Positions 42,533 to 51,040 of a DNA stretch of 64,000 nucleotides are shown here, piece by piece. Position 1 is the first letter of the stretch, and every line of letters starts with the position of its first letter. The notes under the pieces are model-generated. The model was given only the letters and a program-made list of their open reading frames with translations. It did not search any database and was not told where the DNA came from. The position numbers and the translations under genes were made by a program. Source of the stretch: JBKEDF01 sp047975325 (GTDB lineage Bacteria; Pseudomonadota; Alphaproteobacteria; Rhodobacterales; Rhodobacteraceae); NCBI GenBank assembly GCA_047975325.1, contig JBKEDF010000049.1:1-64000 (forward strand), read 5' to 3'.

Positions 42533-43324
42533 ATGAAGCGCACCCGTCTTTTCCCCCTGCCCCAACAAGCGGTAAGCCGTCCTCTGGCCGAAGAAATTGC
42601 GGTGGCAATTTCCTTCAACGGCACGACACAGGCGGTAATGATGGCCAGCCCCGGCGATCTGGAGGATTTCGCCTATGGTTTCGCGTTGACCGAATCCATT
42701 GCCCGCCCCGAAGAAATCGAAACCCTGACCATCACCAATGCGGGCGACGGGATCGATCTGCAATGCTGGCTGCTGCCCGAAGCCGAGGCCCGGCTCAGCG
42801 CACGTCGCAGGACAATGGTCGGGCCGGTGGGGTGCGGACTTTGCGGGATCGATTCGATCTCGGAGGCGTTGCGCCCGCCGCCGCCGGTCACCGTCCCCGG
42901 TCCGCGCCTGACCTCACGGGACATCGATGAGGCCCTCAAGACCCTGCCGCGTCATCAACCGCTGCATGATGCAACCCGTGCGGCGCATTGCGCCGCCTTC
43001 TGGAACGAAGGCCGCATCATTGCCGCGCGGGAAGATATCGGACGGCATAATGCGCTGGACAAGCTTTGTGGTCACCTGATCCGGTCCGGGATCAACCCGG
43101 CAAAAGGGGCGATTCTCCTTACTTCGCGCCTTTCCATCGATCTGGTACAAAAGGCCGCACGCCTTGGCGCCCCCGTCATGATTGCCGTTTCCGCCCCGAC
43201 CGCAGCGGCAGTAGATCTGGCACAAAGCCTGGGCATCACCCTGATCGGCAATGCCCGTGCCGGAGATTTCGAACTTTACACCCATGGCAATCGCCTGACG
43301 ACGAAAGTACCCGATGCCTGCTGA
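42533..43324 (+). CDS. fdhD: Formate dehydrogenase accessory sulfurtransferase
   Basis: 263 residues. FdhD (FdsC in some operons) binds bis-MGD and transfers sulfur to the cofactor before insertion. The CGLCG motif (C101, C104) and the REDIGRHNALDKL block are diagnostic. The frame is open from 42443, overlapping fdsA, but ATG 42533 (MKRTRLFPL) gives the family N-terminus. It is followed by fdsD with an 11-base overlap. Confidence 0.95.
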   Translation: MKRTRLFPLPQQAVSRPLAEEIAVAISFNGTTQAVMMASPGDLEDFAYGFALTESIARPEEIETLTITNAGDGIDLQCWLLPEAEARLSARRRTMVGPVGCGLCGIDSISEALRPPPPVTVPGPRLTSRDIDEALKTLPRHQPLHDATRAAHCAAFWNEGRIIAAREDIGRHNALDKLCGHLIRSGINPAKGAILLTSRLSIDLVQKAARLGAPVMIAVSAPTAAAVDLAQSLGITLIGNARAGDFELYTHGNRLTTKVPDAC

Positions 43325-43538
43325 CAAGATCGCCTATATGGCCAATCAGATCGCCACCTTCATGAAAACCAGGCCGCATGACGAAGCCGTGGAAGGCTGT
43401 GCAAGCCACATCAACGATTTCTGGGAACCCCGTATGCGAAAAGAACTTTTCCTGATTCTCGATGGGGGTGGCACCGATCTTTCACCACTCATCCGTGAAG
43501 CCGCCCCCCGGATCCGCCGCCCAACAGAAAGCGGCTGA
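43314..43538 (+). CDS. fdsD: Formate dehydrogenase delta subunit
   Basis: 74 residues, small FdsD protein (MANQIATFMKTRPHDEAV, INDFWEPRMRKEL). It is needed for a fully active FdsABG enzyme, where it associates with the catalytic subunit or assists maturation. Overlap with fdhD and a terminator downstream make it the last gene of the fds operon. Confidence 0.93.
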   Translation: MPADKIAYMANQIATFMKTRPHDEAVEGCASHINDFWEPRMRKELFLILDGGGTDLSPLIREAAPRIRRPTESG

Positions 43539-43547
43539 ACACCCCGT

Positions 43548-43590
43548 ATAGCGAAGCGACCGGGTTTTGACCCGCCCACATCGCTATTTT
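43548..43590 (+). terminator. Terminator of the fds operon
   Basis: ATAGCGA pairs with TCGCTAT around an inner CGGGT-TTTG-ACCCG hairpin, followed by TTTT. Confidence 0.8.
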
Positions 43591-43680
43591 CGTCTTGTAA
43601 CGCTGATATTACGCAAATTTGATCATCACATTTGCTTCCGTCAACTATAGGCCGGACATCATCCGGATCCGGCATGCATC

Positions 43681-43712
43681 AAAAAAGGCGCAAGGGAACC
43701 CCTGCGCCTTTT
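43681..43712 (-). terminator. Terminator of rplM-rpsI
   Basis: GGCGCA and TGCGCC flank AGGGAACCCC. A tracts on one side and T tracts on the other make it work on either strand; it ends 20 bases after the rpsI stop. Confidence 0.93.
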
Positions 43713-43731
43713 CTTGCAATATCCAACCCGA

Positions 43732-44232
43732 TCAGCGTTTGGAGAACTGGAAGCTCCGGCGGGCCTTGGGCTTACCGTATTTCTTCCGTTCCACCACACG
43801 GCTGTCGCGGGTCAGGAAACCTGCCGCCTTCAGCGCCGGGCGCAGGGCCGGATCGTAAAGTTGCAATGCCTTGGAAACACCATGTTTCACCGCACCGGCC
43901 TGCCCCGAAAGGCCACCACCTGCCACGGTCGCAACCACATCGAACTGGCCTTCGACCCCGGCCACCGAAAACGGCTGGCGCAGGATCATCTGCAGCACGG
44001 GGCGCGCGAAATAGGTGTTCACATCCTTGCCATTCACCGTCACCTTGCCTGATCCGGGCTTGATCCAGACGCGGGCGACCGCGTCCTTGCGCTTGCCGGT
44101 GGCATAGGCGCGGCCGAATTCATCACGCACGGCTTCACGGGTGGGGGCTGCTGCAGCCTCAATCGGCGCTTCTGTCGTCTCGATACCGGACACCGCCGAT
44201 TTCAGATCGTCGAGAGATTTGATATCGGCCAT
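43732..44232 (-). CDS. rpsI: 30S ribosomal protein S9
   Basis: 166 residues. The C-terminal S9 domain ends in the canonical KKYGKPKARRSFQFSKR (tail touching P-site tRNA). The N-terminal ~40 residues, rich in Ala and Glu, are an alphaproteobacterial extension. ATG 44232 is preferred over GTG 44238 because the GGAG site lies 9 bases before it. It follows rplM directly. Confidence 0.97.
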   Translation of the reverse strand: MADIKSLDDLKSAVSGIETTEAPIEAAAAPTREAVRDEFGRAYATGKRKDAVARVWIKPGSGKVTVNGKDVNTYFARPVLQMILRQPFSVAGVEGQFDVVATVAGGGLSGQAGAVKHGVSKALQLYDPALRPALKAAGFLTRDSRVVERKKYGKPKARRSFQFSKR

Positions 44233-44234
44233 GG

Positions 44235-44699
44235 TCACGCGCTCCGGGTGTTTTTCTTGTTCAGCGACTTGACGTCGAGAACTTCAGGCTTCTGGGCTTC
44301 ATGCGGATGCTCCGCCCCGGCATAAACGCGCAGATTGGTCATCTGCTGCTTGCCAAGACGGTTGCGGGTGATCATGCGTTCAACGGCCTTGGTCACCACA
44401 CGTTCGGGATGCGCGCCTTCCAGGACCTGTTCGGCAGTGCGAAACTTGATCCCGCCCGGATAACCGGTATGCCAGTAATAACGCTTGTCAGCGCGCTTGT
44501 TTCCCGTCATCTGCACCTTGTCGGCATTGATGACGATAACATTGTCACCCATATCCATATGAGGCGTGAAGGTCGGCTTGTTTTTGCCGCGCAGGATATT
44601 GGCCACGATGGTGGCAAGACGGCCCAGAACGACGCCCTCGGCATCGATCAGGATCCATTTCTTTTCAATATCCGCAGGCGTTGCGGTAAAGGTTTTCAT
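44235..44699 (-). CDS. rplM: 50S ribosomal protein L13
   Basis: 154 residues. Early assembly protein of the large subunit. MKTFTATPADIEKKW, GRLATIVANILRGK and GDNVIVINADKVQ are conserved blocks. It precedes rpsI in the usual L13-S9 operon. A TTGACT-17-GATACA promoter candidate lies upstream. Confidence 0.98.
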   Translation of the reverse strand: MKTFTATPADIEKKWILIDAEGVVLGRLATIVANILRGKNKPTFTPHMDMGDNVIVINADKVQMTGNKRADKRYYWHTGYPGGIKFRTAEQVLEGAHPERVVTKAVERMITRNRLGKQQMTNLRVYAGAEHPHEAQKPEVLDVKSLNKKNTRSA

Positions 44700-44752
44700 C
44701 GATTGCCCTATTGCATTGATTGGCAGATCCCCATCTCGGGGAAAGATGGTGC

Positions 44753-44781
44753 TGTATCATGCAGGAACCCGTAGCAGTCAA
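44753..44781 (-). promoter_or_regulatory. Promoter candidate for rplM-rpsI
   Basis: On the minus strand TTGACT, a 17-base spacer and GATACA, about 55 bases before the rplM ATG. AT-rich sequence lies just upstream (44790-44850), like an UP element. Confidence 0.6.
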
Positions 44782-44850
44782 GGGTAATGAAATTCATTTT
44801 ACCAATAAATAACAATATGTTATAAAATAGGTATTATTTTACCCCAAAAT

Positions 44851-45636
44851 CTAGCGCAGGATCGGCGGCTTTTCCGGATTGCTCCCGGGCGGCTCGGTTG
44901 CAACGGGTTCGGCAGGCTGTTCCGGCTCCGGCAGGTCTATTCGCAGGGCAACCCGCGCCATGGCCTGGGCGGCCGGGCTGTCATCGGCCAGAAACGTGAC
45001 ATCCATTTCCCCCGCCTCGATACCGGAAAAGGTCAGCGCCTCCCCCGCCACACGGGCCAGCGCGCCTTCGGCCGCCGGATCAGCCCCCAGAAAGGCCAGG
45101 ATATGACCCGTCCGCCCCCCTTCGTAACGGATGCCGGCCAAGAGCACGCTTCGGGCCAGCCCTGCCGCACGGGCCAGCTTGCCATCCAGTGCCGCAAGCA
45201 GATTTTCTGGCAAGGCACTGGGTGGCAGGAATTTTTCTGGCCGCGCCCGTATCTCATCGGGGCCATGTTCCAGCACCCGCGCCAACCATTCGACCGCTTC
45301 GGGATCAAGCAGGAAGGCCCCTTCTTCGGCACCAAGATTGACCCCAAGGCCAACCCCCTGCCCGGCCAGTTGCCGCGCAATGACACGACCAGGCAATTCG
45401 GCATAGGCAACCACGGTTCCCGCCGCATCGGCCAGACGTTCCACCCCGTCGAAGGCCAGAACGACCGGCCCTTCGTCCAGATCAAATATCTGTGGTGCAA
45501 CCACACCATCCCCGGCCTCACGTTCCAGCAGCAGGAAAAGCACGGTATCGGCCAATGCCGCAAAGTAACGCAACCGGGCGGAGGCATCGCCGGGGGCTTC
45601 CTCCATGGCGGCATGGGCCTGATCGAGCGGGGTCAT
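44851..45636 (-). CDS. SseB-family protein
   Basis: 261 residues with an N-terminal SseB domain (LDQAHAAMEEAPGDASARLR, then FFLLLEREAGDG-like block at about 30-45) and a second repeat in the C-terminal half. SseB proteins are cytoplasmic and their function is not defined. The frame opens at 45663 (MRNNKERPAM), but ATG 45636 has AAGGAAAGG upstream. The proline-rich tail is not conserved. Its own transcript, divergent from the NhaA gene. Confidence 0.75.
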   Translation of the reverse strand: MTPLDQAHAAMEEAPGDASARLRYFAALADTVLFLLLEREAGDGVVAPQIFDLDEGPVVLAFDGVERLADAAGTVVAYAELPGRVIARQLAGQGVGLGVNLGAEEGAFLLDPEAVEWLARVLEHGPDEIRARPEKFLPPSALPENLLAALDGKLARAAGLARSVLLAGIRYEGGRTGHILAFLGADPAAEGALARVAGEALTFSGIEAGEMDVTFLADDSPAAQAMARVALRIDLPEPEQPAEPVATEPPGSNPEKPPILR

Positions 45637-45799
45637 CGCGGGCCTTTCCTTGTTGTTGCGCAACGGCTATCGCGTCGTGACCATGAAAGACAAGATGCAG
45701 AGGCGTCACAATCACGGTTTTCCCGGCCCCGCATGATTGAAGACCGCCGCCGCCTCCCCTAGAACCGTCAGGGGATGATCGAAAAGGCTGCCTGAACCG

Positions 45800-47029
45800 A
45801 TGACGCCGGTGACACCCTATCTGCGCCACTACGCGCTTGCCCTTCTGTCCGGGGCGGGCGTGGCGACGGCGGCGGTCAATCTTGTTCCCGGATATTATCA
45901 CGACCTGATCGAATGGCGTCCGCTTGAGATCCTGCCGAACTGGCTTTTTGCGCCGGTCCCGGATCTGGCAACGGTCTTCAGCACGCTCTTCATGCCCTTC
46001 TTCATCCTGTTGATCGGAAAGGAAATCTGGGAAGCAATCATTCTCAAGAAAGGCGCCATGCATGGCCGGCACGTGATTGCGCCCGCAATTCTGGCCTTGG
46101 GGAGCATGGCGGGTGCCGTGTTGATATGGCAAATCTTCACGTTCATTTTCCAAACGGCAGAAGAGGCGGGAACCACGCCGGAATGGGCCTTTCCGCTGGG
46201 CGGGGATGTGGTACTGGCCTATTTTTTCGGGCGGCTGATCTTCGGGCGTGGACACCCGGCCCTGCAATTACTGCTTTTCGTGACAATCTTCATTGACCTT
46301 GCCGCACTGCTGATCGCCGGGCTTGCCGCTCCGGTTCTGTCTTTCGTCAATCCGCTGCGCCTGCTGTGGCTGGCATTGCCGCTTGCCGCCGCCCTGACAG
46401 GGTATCATCTGCTGACCGCCCCCGCGCTTCGGGTGGAGGCAACGGAAGTGCAACATCAACGCGCCAACCGGCTGCACAACTGGGCGGGACTGGCGGTAAT
46501 CAGCTGGCTGGGCGTGACTGCGGCAGGCCTTCCCGCGGCACTTGGTTTCCTGCCGCTGCTGCCCGCCATGCCGCATGCGCATCGCAGCTTCGGGCTTTTC
46601 GCCGTTGCCGAAAGGTTTCTGACCGATCCGCTCAACCGGCTGGAACATTGGCTGCTGGCCCCGCTTGTCAGCGGGATGACGATTTATGGTTTCACCCGTG
46701 GCGGTTTCGATTTTGCCGCTTTCGGGGAGCCGACCCTTGTCATCACGCTTGCGGCTTTCTGGATCGGCAAACCCCTGGGCGCCATGGTTGCGGTTTCGGC
46801 CTGCAGGGCGCGCGGGCTGAAGCTGCAGCTTGTCCCGGGCCGGCGCGATATGGTGATCATCGCCGGGCTGCTCGGCATGGGATTCACGGTTCCTGCCCTG
46901 AGCATGGTCGGCGCGCTACCCGGCGGCGCCATGCAGGAAGCCGCGCGACTGGGGATGGGGATTTCCATCCTTATCGGACCGGTGCTTCTGCTGCTGGTGC
47001 GGAAAGGCCGGATCTACCGGACAAATTAA
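45800..47029 (+). CDS. NhaA-family Na+/H+ antiporter paralog with altered ion site
   Basis: 409 residues, about 11-12 membrane helices. NhaA features: GKEIWEA near 73 (NhaA GLEVKRE), PLGGDVVLA with D136 at the place of NhaA Asp133, and WIGKPLG with K324 at the place of Lys300. The paired Asp163-Asp164 of NhaA reads I165-D166 (FVTIFIDLAA), so one of the two ion-binding aspartates is lost. Electrogenic 2H+/Na+ exchange as in NhaA is therefore doubtful. An electroneutral or different cation exchange, or a non-transport role, is possible. It stands between the SseB-like and KpsT-like genes. Confidence 0.8.
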   Translation: MTPVTPYLRHYALALLSGAGVATAAVNLVPGYYHDLIEWRPLEILPNWLFAPVPDLATVFSTLFMPFFILLIGKEIWEAIILKKGAMHGRHVIAPAILALGSMAGAVLIWQIFTFIFQTAEEAGTTPEWAFPLGGDVVLAYFFGRLIFGRGHPALQLLLFVTIFIDLAALLIAGLAAPVLSFVNPLRLLWLALPLAAALTGYHLLTAPALRVEATEVQHQRANRLHNWAGLAVISWLGVTAAGLPAALGFLPLLPAMPHAHRSFGLFAVAERFLTDPLNRLEHWLLAPLVSGMTIYGFTRGGFDFAAFGEPTLVITLAAFWIGKPLGAMVAVSACRARGLKLQLVPGRRDMVIIAGLLGMGFTVPALSMVGALPGGAMQEAARLGMGISILIGPVLLLLVRKGRIYRTN

Positions 47030-47160
47030 TCCATCAAGACATAGTACTGACGAAATGGATGGCTAAACAGTAATATAAGCCTTTGATATAACCGCCCGGG
47101 CCATGTTCCTGACCGAACGGGTCTGGTAACGGACAAACCGCACCATGCGGAAGTAGGTCG

Positions 47161-47814
47161 ATGATCGAGTTTGAAAATGTCAGCAAGTCCTTCTGGACAG
47201 GAAAACAACGCAAGATCATTCTTGATCAGGCCTCCTTCCGGGTGGCATTGGGGAATTCACTGGGGATTCTGGCCGAAAACGGGGCGGGCAAGACCACGAT
47301 CATCAATATGATGGCCGGGTTGGAAAAGCCGGATGAAGGCACGATCCGCCGCACCTCCCGCATCTCCTTCCCGCTCGGTTTCATGGGTGGGCTGACAAGC
47401 AAACATACCGGGACCGAAAATTCCCGCTATATCGCACGGCTCTACGGGCTTGATCCCGATTATGTCGAAAGCTTCTGTCGCTGGCTTACGGGCATTGCAG
47501 AATATTTCGACATGCCCGTGGGAACCTATTCATCAGGCATGCGGTCACGTTTTGCCTTCGCGCTGATGCTGGCGCTGGATTTCGATATCTACCTGATCGA
47601 TGAAGGCATGCCGGCCACGGCAGATGTGGAATTCAACCGCAAGGCCGGGGCGATCCTGCACGAAAAGCTGCGTAATACGACGGTCATCATCGTCTCCCAC
47701 CAGGCTGCCACACTGGAAAAATTCTGCCGATCCGCTGCAGTCCTGCGCAACGGTCAGCTCTATATGTTCGACACACTCGAAGAAGCGAAACGTCTCTATG
47801 ACTACCAAGCTTAA
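47161..47814 (+). CDS. Capsular polysaccharide export ATP-binding protein (KpsT-like)
   Basis: 217-residue ABC ATPase of the polysaccharide-export type. Walker A is A38-ENGAGKTT (the usual first Gly is Ala), the signature is YSSGMRSRF, typical of KpsT/Wzt in place of LSGGQ, and Walker B is YLIDEGMP with a switch His in IIVSHQ. It energises export of a lipid-linked polysaccharide through a KpsM permease, which is not in this window. The KpsE-like gene overlaps its 3' end by 17 bases, so the two function together. Confidence 0.9.
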   Translation: MIEFENVSKSFWTGKQRKIILDQASFRVALGNSLGILAENGAGKTTIINMMAGLEKPDEGTIRRTSRISFPLGFMGGLTSKHTGTENSRYIARLYGLDPDYVESFCRWLTGIAEYFDMPVGTYSSGMRSRFAFALMLALDFDIYLIDEGMPATADVEFNRKAGAILHEKLRNTTVIIVSHQAATLEKFCRSAAVLRNGQLYMFDTLEEAKRLYDYQA

Positions 47815-49483
47815 GGCCCAACGCTATCGGATCCGCCGCACGGCGTTTCCTCCTGCGTCCGCCCCCGTCTCCGCCCCTGCCCAACCGCAACCGCAGGCCC
47901 AGGCCCAGGCATCGCAGCAGGATGCACTGTTCGACAATCAGGAGGACGGCTTTGGCCCGGGCAATTTTCCCACCGCCGCGGCGCAGGACAAGAACACCAC
48001 CGACAAGAAAGCCGCGCAGGACACGCCAGAGGCGGTTATCGATGCCATTCGCCGTGAAGGGCTGACGGGGCGGCAATTGCGCATGGCACGACGGCTGGCA
48101 CAGAAAAACGGGATGGCCGCGACCTCCGATTACGATGCGGTACGGCTGCTGCGTCAGGCCGGGATCAACCCCTTTGAGCGCAGTTCGATGCTGGAGCTGG
48201 TATCCGGCGACAACAAGCCCCCGCCGACCGGGGGCAACACACCGCTGGCCAGGATCACCCCGGCGCAAACCCTGCCGCAACCGGTACGGCCCGTTCAACT
48301 TCCTTCCCCCGATATCCGTGCCGACGAAAGCCATGCCGCCGAAATCATGCGCATCCAGCGCGATCTTGCCCGCAGGCGGCGGCGCAGATCGGCCCTCCTG
48401 GCGGTGCGGCTCCTTTTTTTCGTGCTGCTGCCCACATTCATGACGGGCTGGTATTACTATCGGGTGGCCACGCCGCTTTATGCAACCAAATCCGAATTCG
48501 TGATCCAGCACAGCCAGGCCCCCATGGCCGCAGCCGGGGGGCTGGGCGGGCTGTTACAGGGATCGCCCCTTGCCACCTCGCAGGACAGCGTTGCCGTCCA
48601 GGGATATCTGCAATCGCGCGAGGCGATGTTGCGGCTCGACACCGATCACGGATTCAGGGAACATTTCTCCGCCGAGGGGATCGACCCGATCCCGCGCCTT
48701 GAACCCGATGCGACACAAGAGGCCGCCTATAAGCTCTATTCCCGCAACATGGAGATTTCTTACGATCCGACCGAAGGTATCGTGAAGATGGAGGTGCTCG
48801 CCACCACGCCTGAAAAGGCGGTGGAATTTTCCGACGCGCTGATCGGCTATGCCGAAGAACAGGTCGATCACATGACCCAACGCCTGCGCGAGGATCAGGT
48901 GCAGGGCGCGCGCGAAGGTTATGAGGATGCCGAACAGAAGATGCTGGAGGCACAGCGCCGCGTTGTCGAATTGCAGGAACAATATAAATTCCTGTCCTCG
49001 GAGGTCGAGGTAACGCTGATCACCCAGCAGATCGCGCAGCTTGAGGCGATGCTCACACAGGATCAGCTGTCCTTGCAGCAGATGACCGCCAATCCACGCC
49101 CCAACCAGGCCCGCATGGACCCATTGCGGCGCAGGATCACAACATTGGAAAATCAGATCTCGGACCTGCGCGCCAGATTAACCGAAGACAATGAATCGGG
49201 ACTGTCCGTTGCCAGGGTCCAGGGCGAGCTTCTGGTCGCCCAGGCAGATCTCCAGACCCGGCAGATGATGCTGGCACAGTCGATCCAGGCCATGGAAAGC
49301 GCGCGGGCGGAAGCCAATCGTCAGGTGCGCTACCTTTCGCTTTCGGTCAAACCTGTCATGCCCGATCAGGCCGCCTATCCCCGCGCCTTCGAAAATACGC
49401 TGGTGGCACTTCTGATTTTTGCGGGCATCTATCTGATGATATCGATGACCCTCGCAATCCTGCATGAACAGATGTCCGCCTGA
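47798..49483 (+). CDS. Polysaccharide export inner-membrane protein (KpsE/RkpR-like)
   Basis: 561 residues. A cytoplasmic N-terminal tail of about 195 residues is rich in Pro, Gln and Ala (repeats such as QPQPQAQAQASQQ). Then come a membrane helix at about 199-219, a periplasmic part with a long coiled coil (about 375-510) and a second helix near 531-552. This is the KpsE/Wzz-like plan of co-polymerase proteins that link the ABC exporter to the outer membrane. The long low-complexity tail is unusual; known KpsE proteins are shorter (about 380). Start ATG 47798 overlaps kpsT-like gene by 17 bases. Confidence 0.88.
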   Translation: MTTKLKAQRYRIRRTAFPPASAPVSAPAQPQPQAQAQASQQDALFDNQEDGFGPGNFPTAAAQDKNTTDKKAAQDTPEAVIDAIRREGLTGRQLRMARRLAQKNGMAATSDYDAVRLLRQAGINPFERSSMLELVSGDNKPPPTGGNTPLARITPAQTLPQPVRPVQLPSPDIRADESHAAEIMRIQRDLARRRRRRSALLAVRLLFFVLLPTFMTGWYYYRVATPLYATKSEFVIQHSQAPMAAAGGLGGLLQGSPLATSQDSVAVQGYLQSREAMLRLDTDHGFREHFSAEGIDPIPRLEPDATQEAAYKLYSRNMEISYDPTEGIVKMEVLATTPEKAVEFSDALIGYAEEQVDHMTQRLREDQVQGAREGYEDAEQKMLEAQRRVVELQEQYKFLSSEVEVTLITQQIAQLEAMLTQDQLSLQQMTANPRPNQARMDPLRRRITTLENQISDLRARLTEDNESGLSVARVQGELLVAQADLQTRQMMLAQSIQAMESARAEANRQVRYLSLSVKPVMPDQAAYPRAFENTLVALLIFAGIYLMISMTLAILHEQMSA

Positions 49484-49851
49484 AGATTGCAACAAGACCG
49501 CAGCCTGTACCTTGCCCCGCATAATCCTGTGGGGCGGGTATTGCATGCCTTTGACAAGGCTGATGGAAGTAATTGGTATCACCAAGGCCGCGCAGCATCG
49601 GCACCATGGCAGAAAAAGGCGATAAGGTCGAAAAACTTCGCCGGATCATTGACAAAAGGTTGACGTGGCGCAGATCAACCCTAGATTTACGCAGGTTCGT
49701 CCCCTTGGCCCCGCAACATACGGTAGGAAGCCGGGCACAGCCATGCAATAAACGCATAGCTGCCATTCCAAACGAGAGATGCCGAATCACTCGTAAATGG
49801 TCATATTGCGCGAACGGCAGGAGATGCAAGAAGAAGAATAGGACGGGAAGA
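49484..49851. other. 368-base gap between the export gene and the DUF6280 gene
   Basis: Holds a GCCCCGC-N8-GTGGGGC hairpin (49514-49535) just after the export gene and a promoter candidate TTGACG-16-TAGATT (49660-49687), implying a leader of about 160 bases for the DUF6280 gene. No gene is supported in it. Confidence 0.5.
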
Positions 49852-50172
49852 ATGGTAGATTTGGTGGATGGCACGGCGTTTAATTTCGAACAGGGTCAGC
49901 GCGCACGCAAGCTTTTTGCGGCGGTTGTGCTTGCGGCTCTGGATGATGCCATCGCCGATGACAAGAAATATGGCAATGGCCCGGATCAGATTGCCCGCTG
50001 GGCACGGTCACGCGACGGGCGCGAGGTTCTGTCCTGTGCGGGCATCGACCCTAATGAACGTGTCGTCAAGGGGTTGATGGAATTTGTTGCCAAGGGCGTG
50101 CGTACCTCGGTTGCGCTTTCGCGTGAGGAATCCGAACGCCGTCACGCGCTTGAACAGGCCCAGGCCGCCTGA
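49852..50172 (+). CDS. DUF6280 family protein
   Basis: 106 residues, highly conserved across Rhodobacterales (MVDLVDGTAFNFEQGQRA, then WARSRDGREVLSC). Mostly helical and acidic-basic mixed, no membrane segment or signal peptide. Function unknown; I know no experimental result. The frame opens at 49573, but ATG 49852 begins the conserved part, with GGACGGGAAG upstream. It is monocistronic, ending at a strong bidirectional terminator. Confidence 0.85.
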   Translation: MVDLVDGTAFNFEQGQRARKLFAAVVLAALDDAIADDKKYGNGPDQIARWARSRDGREVLSCAGIDPNERVVKGLMEFVAKGVRTSVALSREESERRHALEQAQAA

Positions 50173-50235
50173 GGACCGGATCATAATCCAGTTCCTCGTT
50201 GTTGCCCGCAAACCGGCCATGACGAGAGAGCCCCA

Positions 50236-50273
50236 GACAAAGGGCTGCCGGCATCAACCGGCAGCCCTTTGTC
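50236..50273. terminator. Strong bidirectional terminator between DUF6280 and rlmE
   Basis: A perfect 16-bp stem, GACAAAGGGCTGCCGG against CCGGCAGCCCTTTGTC, with loop CATCAA. Confidence 0.95.
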
Positions 50274-50317
50274 TTTGCGATAGCAATAAATTTCCCAGCC
50301 ATGCCACGGCAGGCAGA

Positions 50318-51040
50318 TCAGGGCACCCCCCTGTTTCCGCGAAACCCCGTCGCCACGACAAATTTTTCCGAACTGTCGGCGCGACTTGCCGGCGGCTTGA
50401 CATTCGCCACCTTGCGAAAGCTTTTCTTCAGCAGGGCCTGCATCTCATTTTCCGCGCCTCCCGCCAGCACCTTTGCCACGAAGGTTCCGCCCTCCTCCAG
50501 GACATCGAAGGCAAAATACAGCGCGGCCTCGACAAGGGTGACTATCCGCAGGTGGTCCGTGCCCTTGTGACCCGATGCCGATGCCGCCATGTCGGACATC
50601 ACCACATCGGCCGCCCCGCCAAGCCAGTCCTTGACCTGGGCATCCGCATCATCCGCAAGAAAATCCAGTTGATAGAGTTCCGCCCCCGCGATGGGTTCAA
50701 CCTCCTGCAAATCAATGCCAAGAACCCGGCCTGCGGGTTTCCTGGCATTGCTTCCCAGCGCATTCACCCGTGCCACGGCCACCTGGCACCACCCCCCGGG
50801 GGCGCAGCCAAGATCAACCACCCGCGCACCGGGCGTCAGGAAACCGTATTTGTCATCGAGCTCAAGGATCTTGTAGGCCGCACGCCCGCGATAGCCTTCC
50901 TTGCGGGCGCGCTGCACATAGGGGTCATTCAGCTGCCGTTCCAGCCAGAGCGTCGAGGAAAGCTTGCGTCCCTTGGCCGTTTTCACCCTGACACGCAGGT
51001 CACGTTGCCCCCGACCGGAGGTATTCTTGCCCGTTTTCAT
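50318..51040 (-). CDS. rlmE: 23S rRNA 2'-O-methyltransferase (U2552)
   Basis: 240 residues, FtsJ/RrmJ Rossmann methyltransferase that methylates U2552 of 23S rRNA late in assembly. The catalytic K-D-K-E set is visible: RAAYKILEL, MSDMAASASGH, FVAKVL and ENEMQALLKK. SAM motif VVDLGCAPGGW. The basic tail matches bacterial RlmE. Its ATG overlaps the ppx/gppA stop (ATGA), so the two genes are co-translated. Confidence 0.96.
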   Translation of the reverse strand: MKTGKNTSGRGQRDLRVRVKTAKGRKLSSTLWLERQLNDPYVQRARKEGYRGRAAYKILELDDKYGFLTPGARVVDLGCAPGGWCQVAVARVNALGSNARKPAGRVLGIDLQEVEPIAGAELYQLDFLADDADAQVKDWLGGAADVVMSDMAASASGHKGTDHLRIVTLVEAALYFAFDVLEEGGTFVAKVLAGGAENEMQALLKKSFRKVANVKPPASRADSSEKFVVATGFRGNRGVP

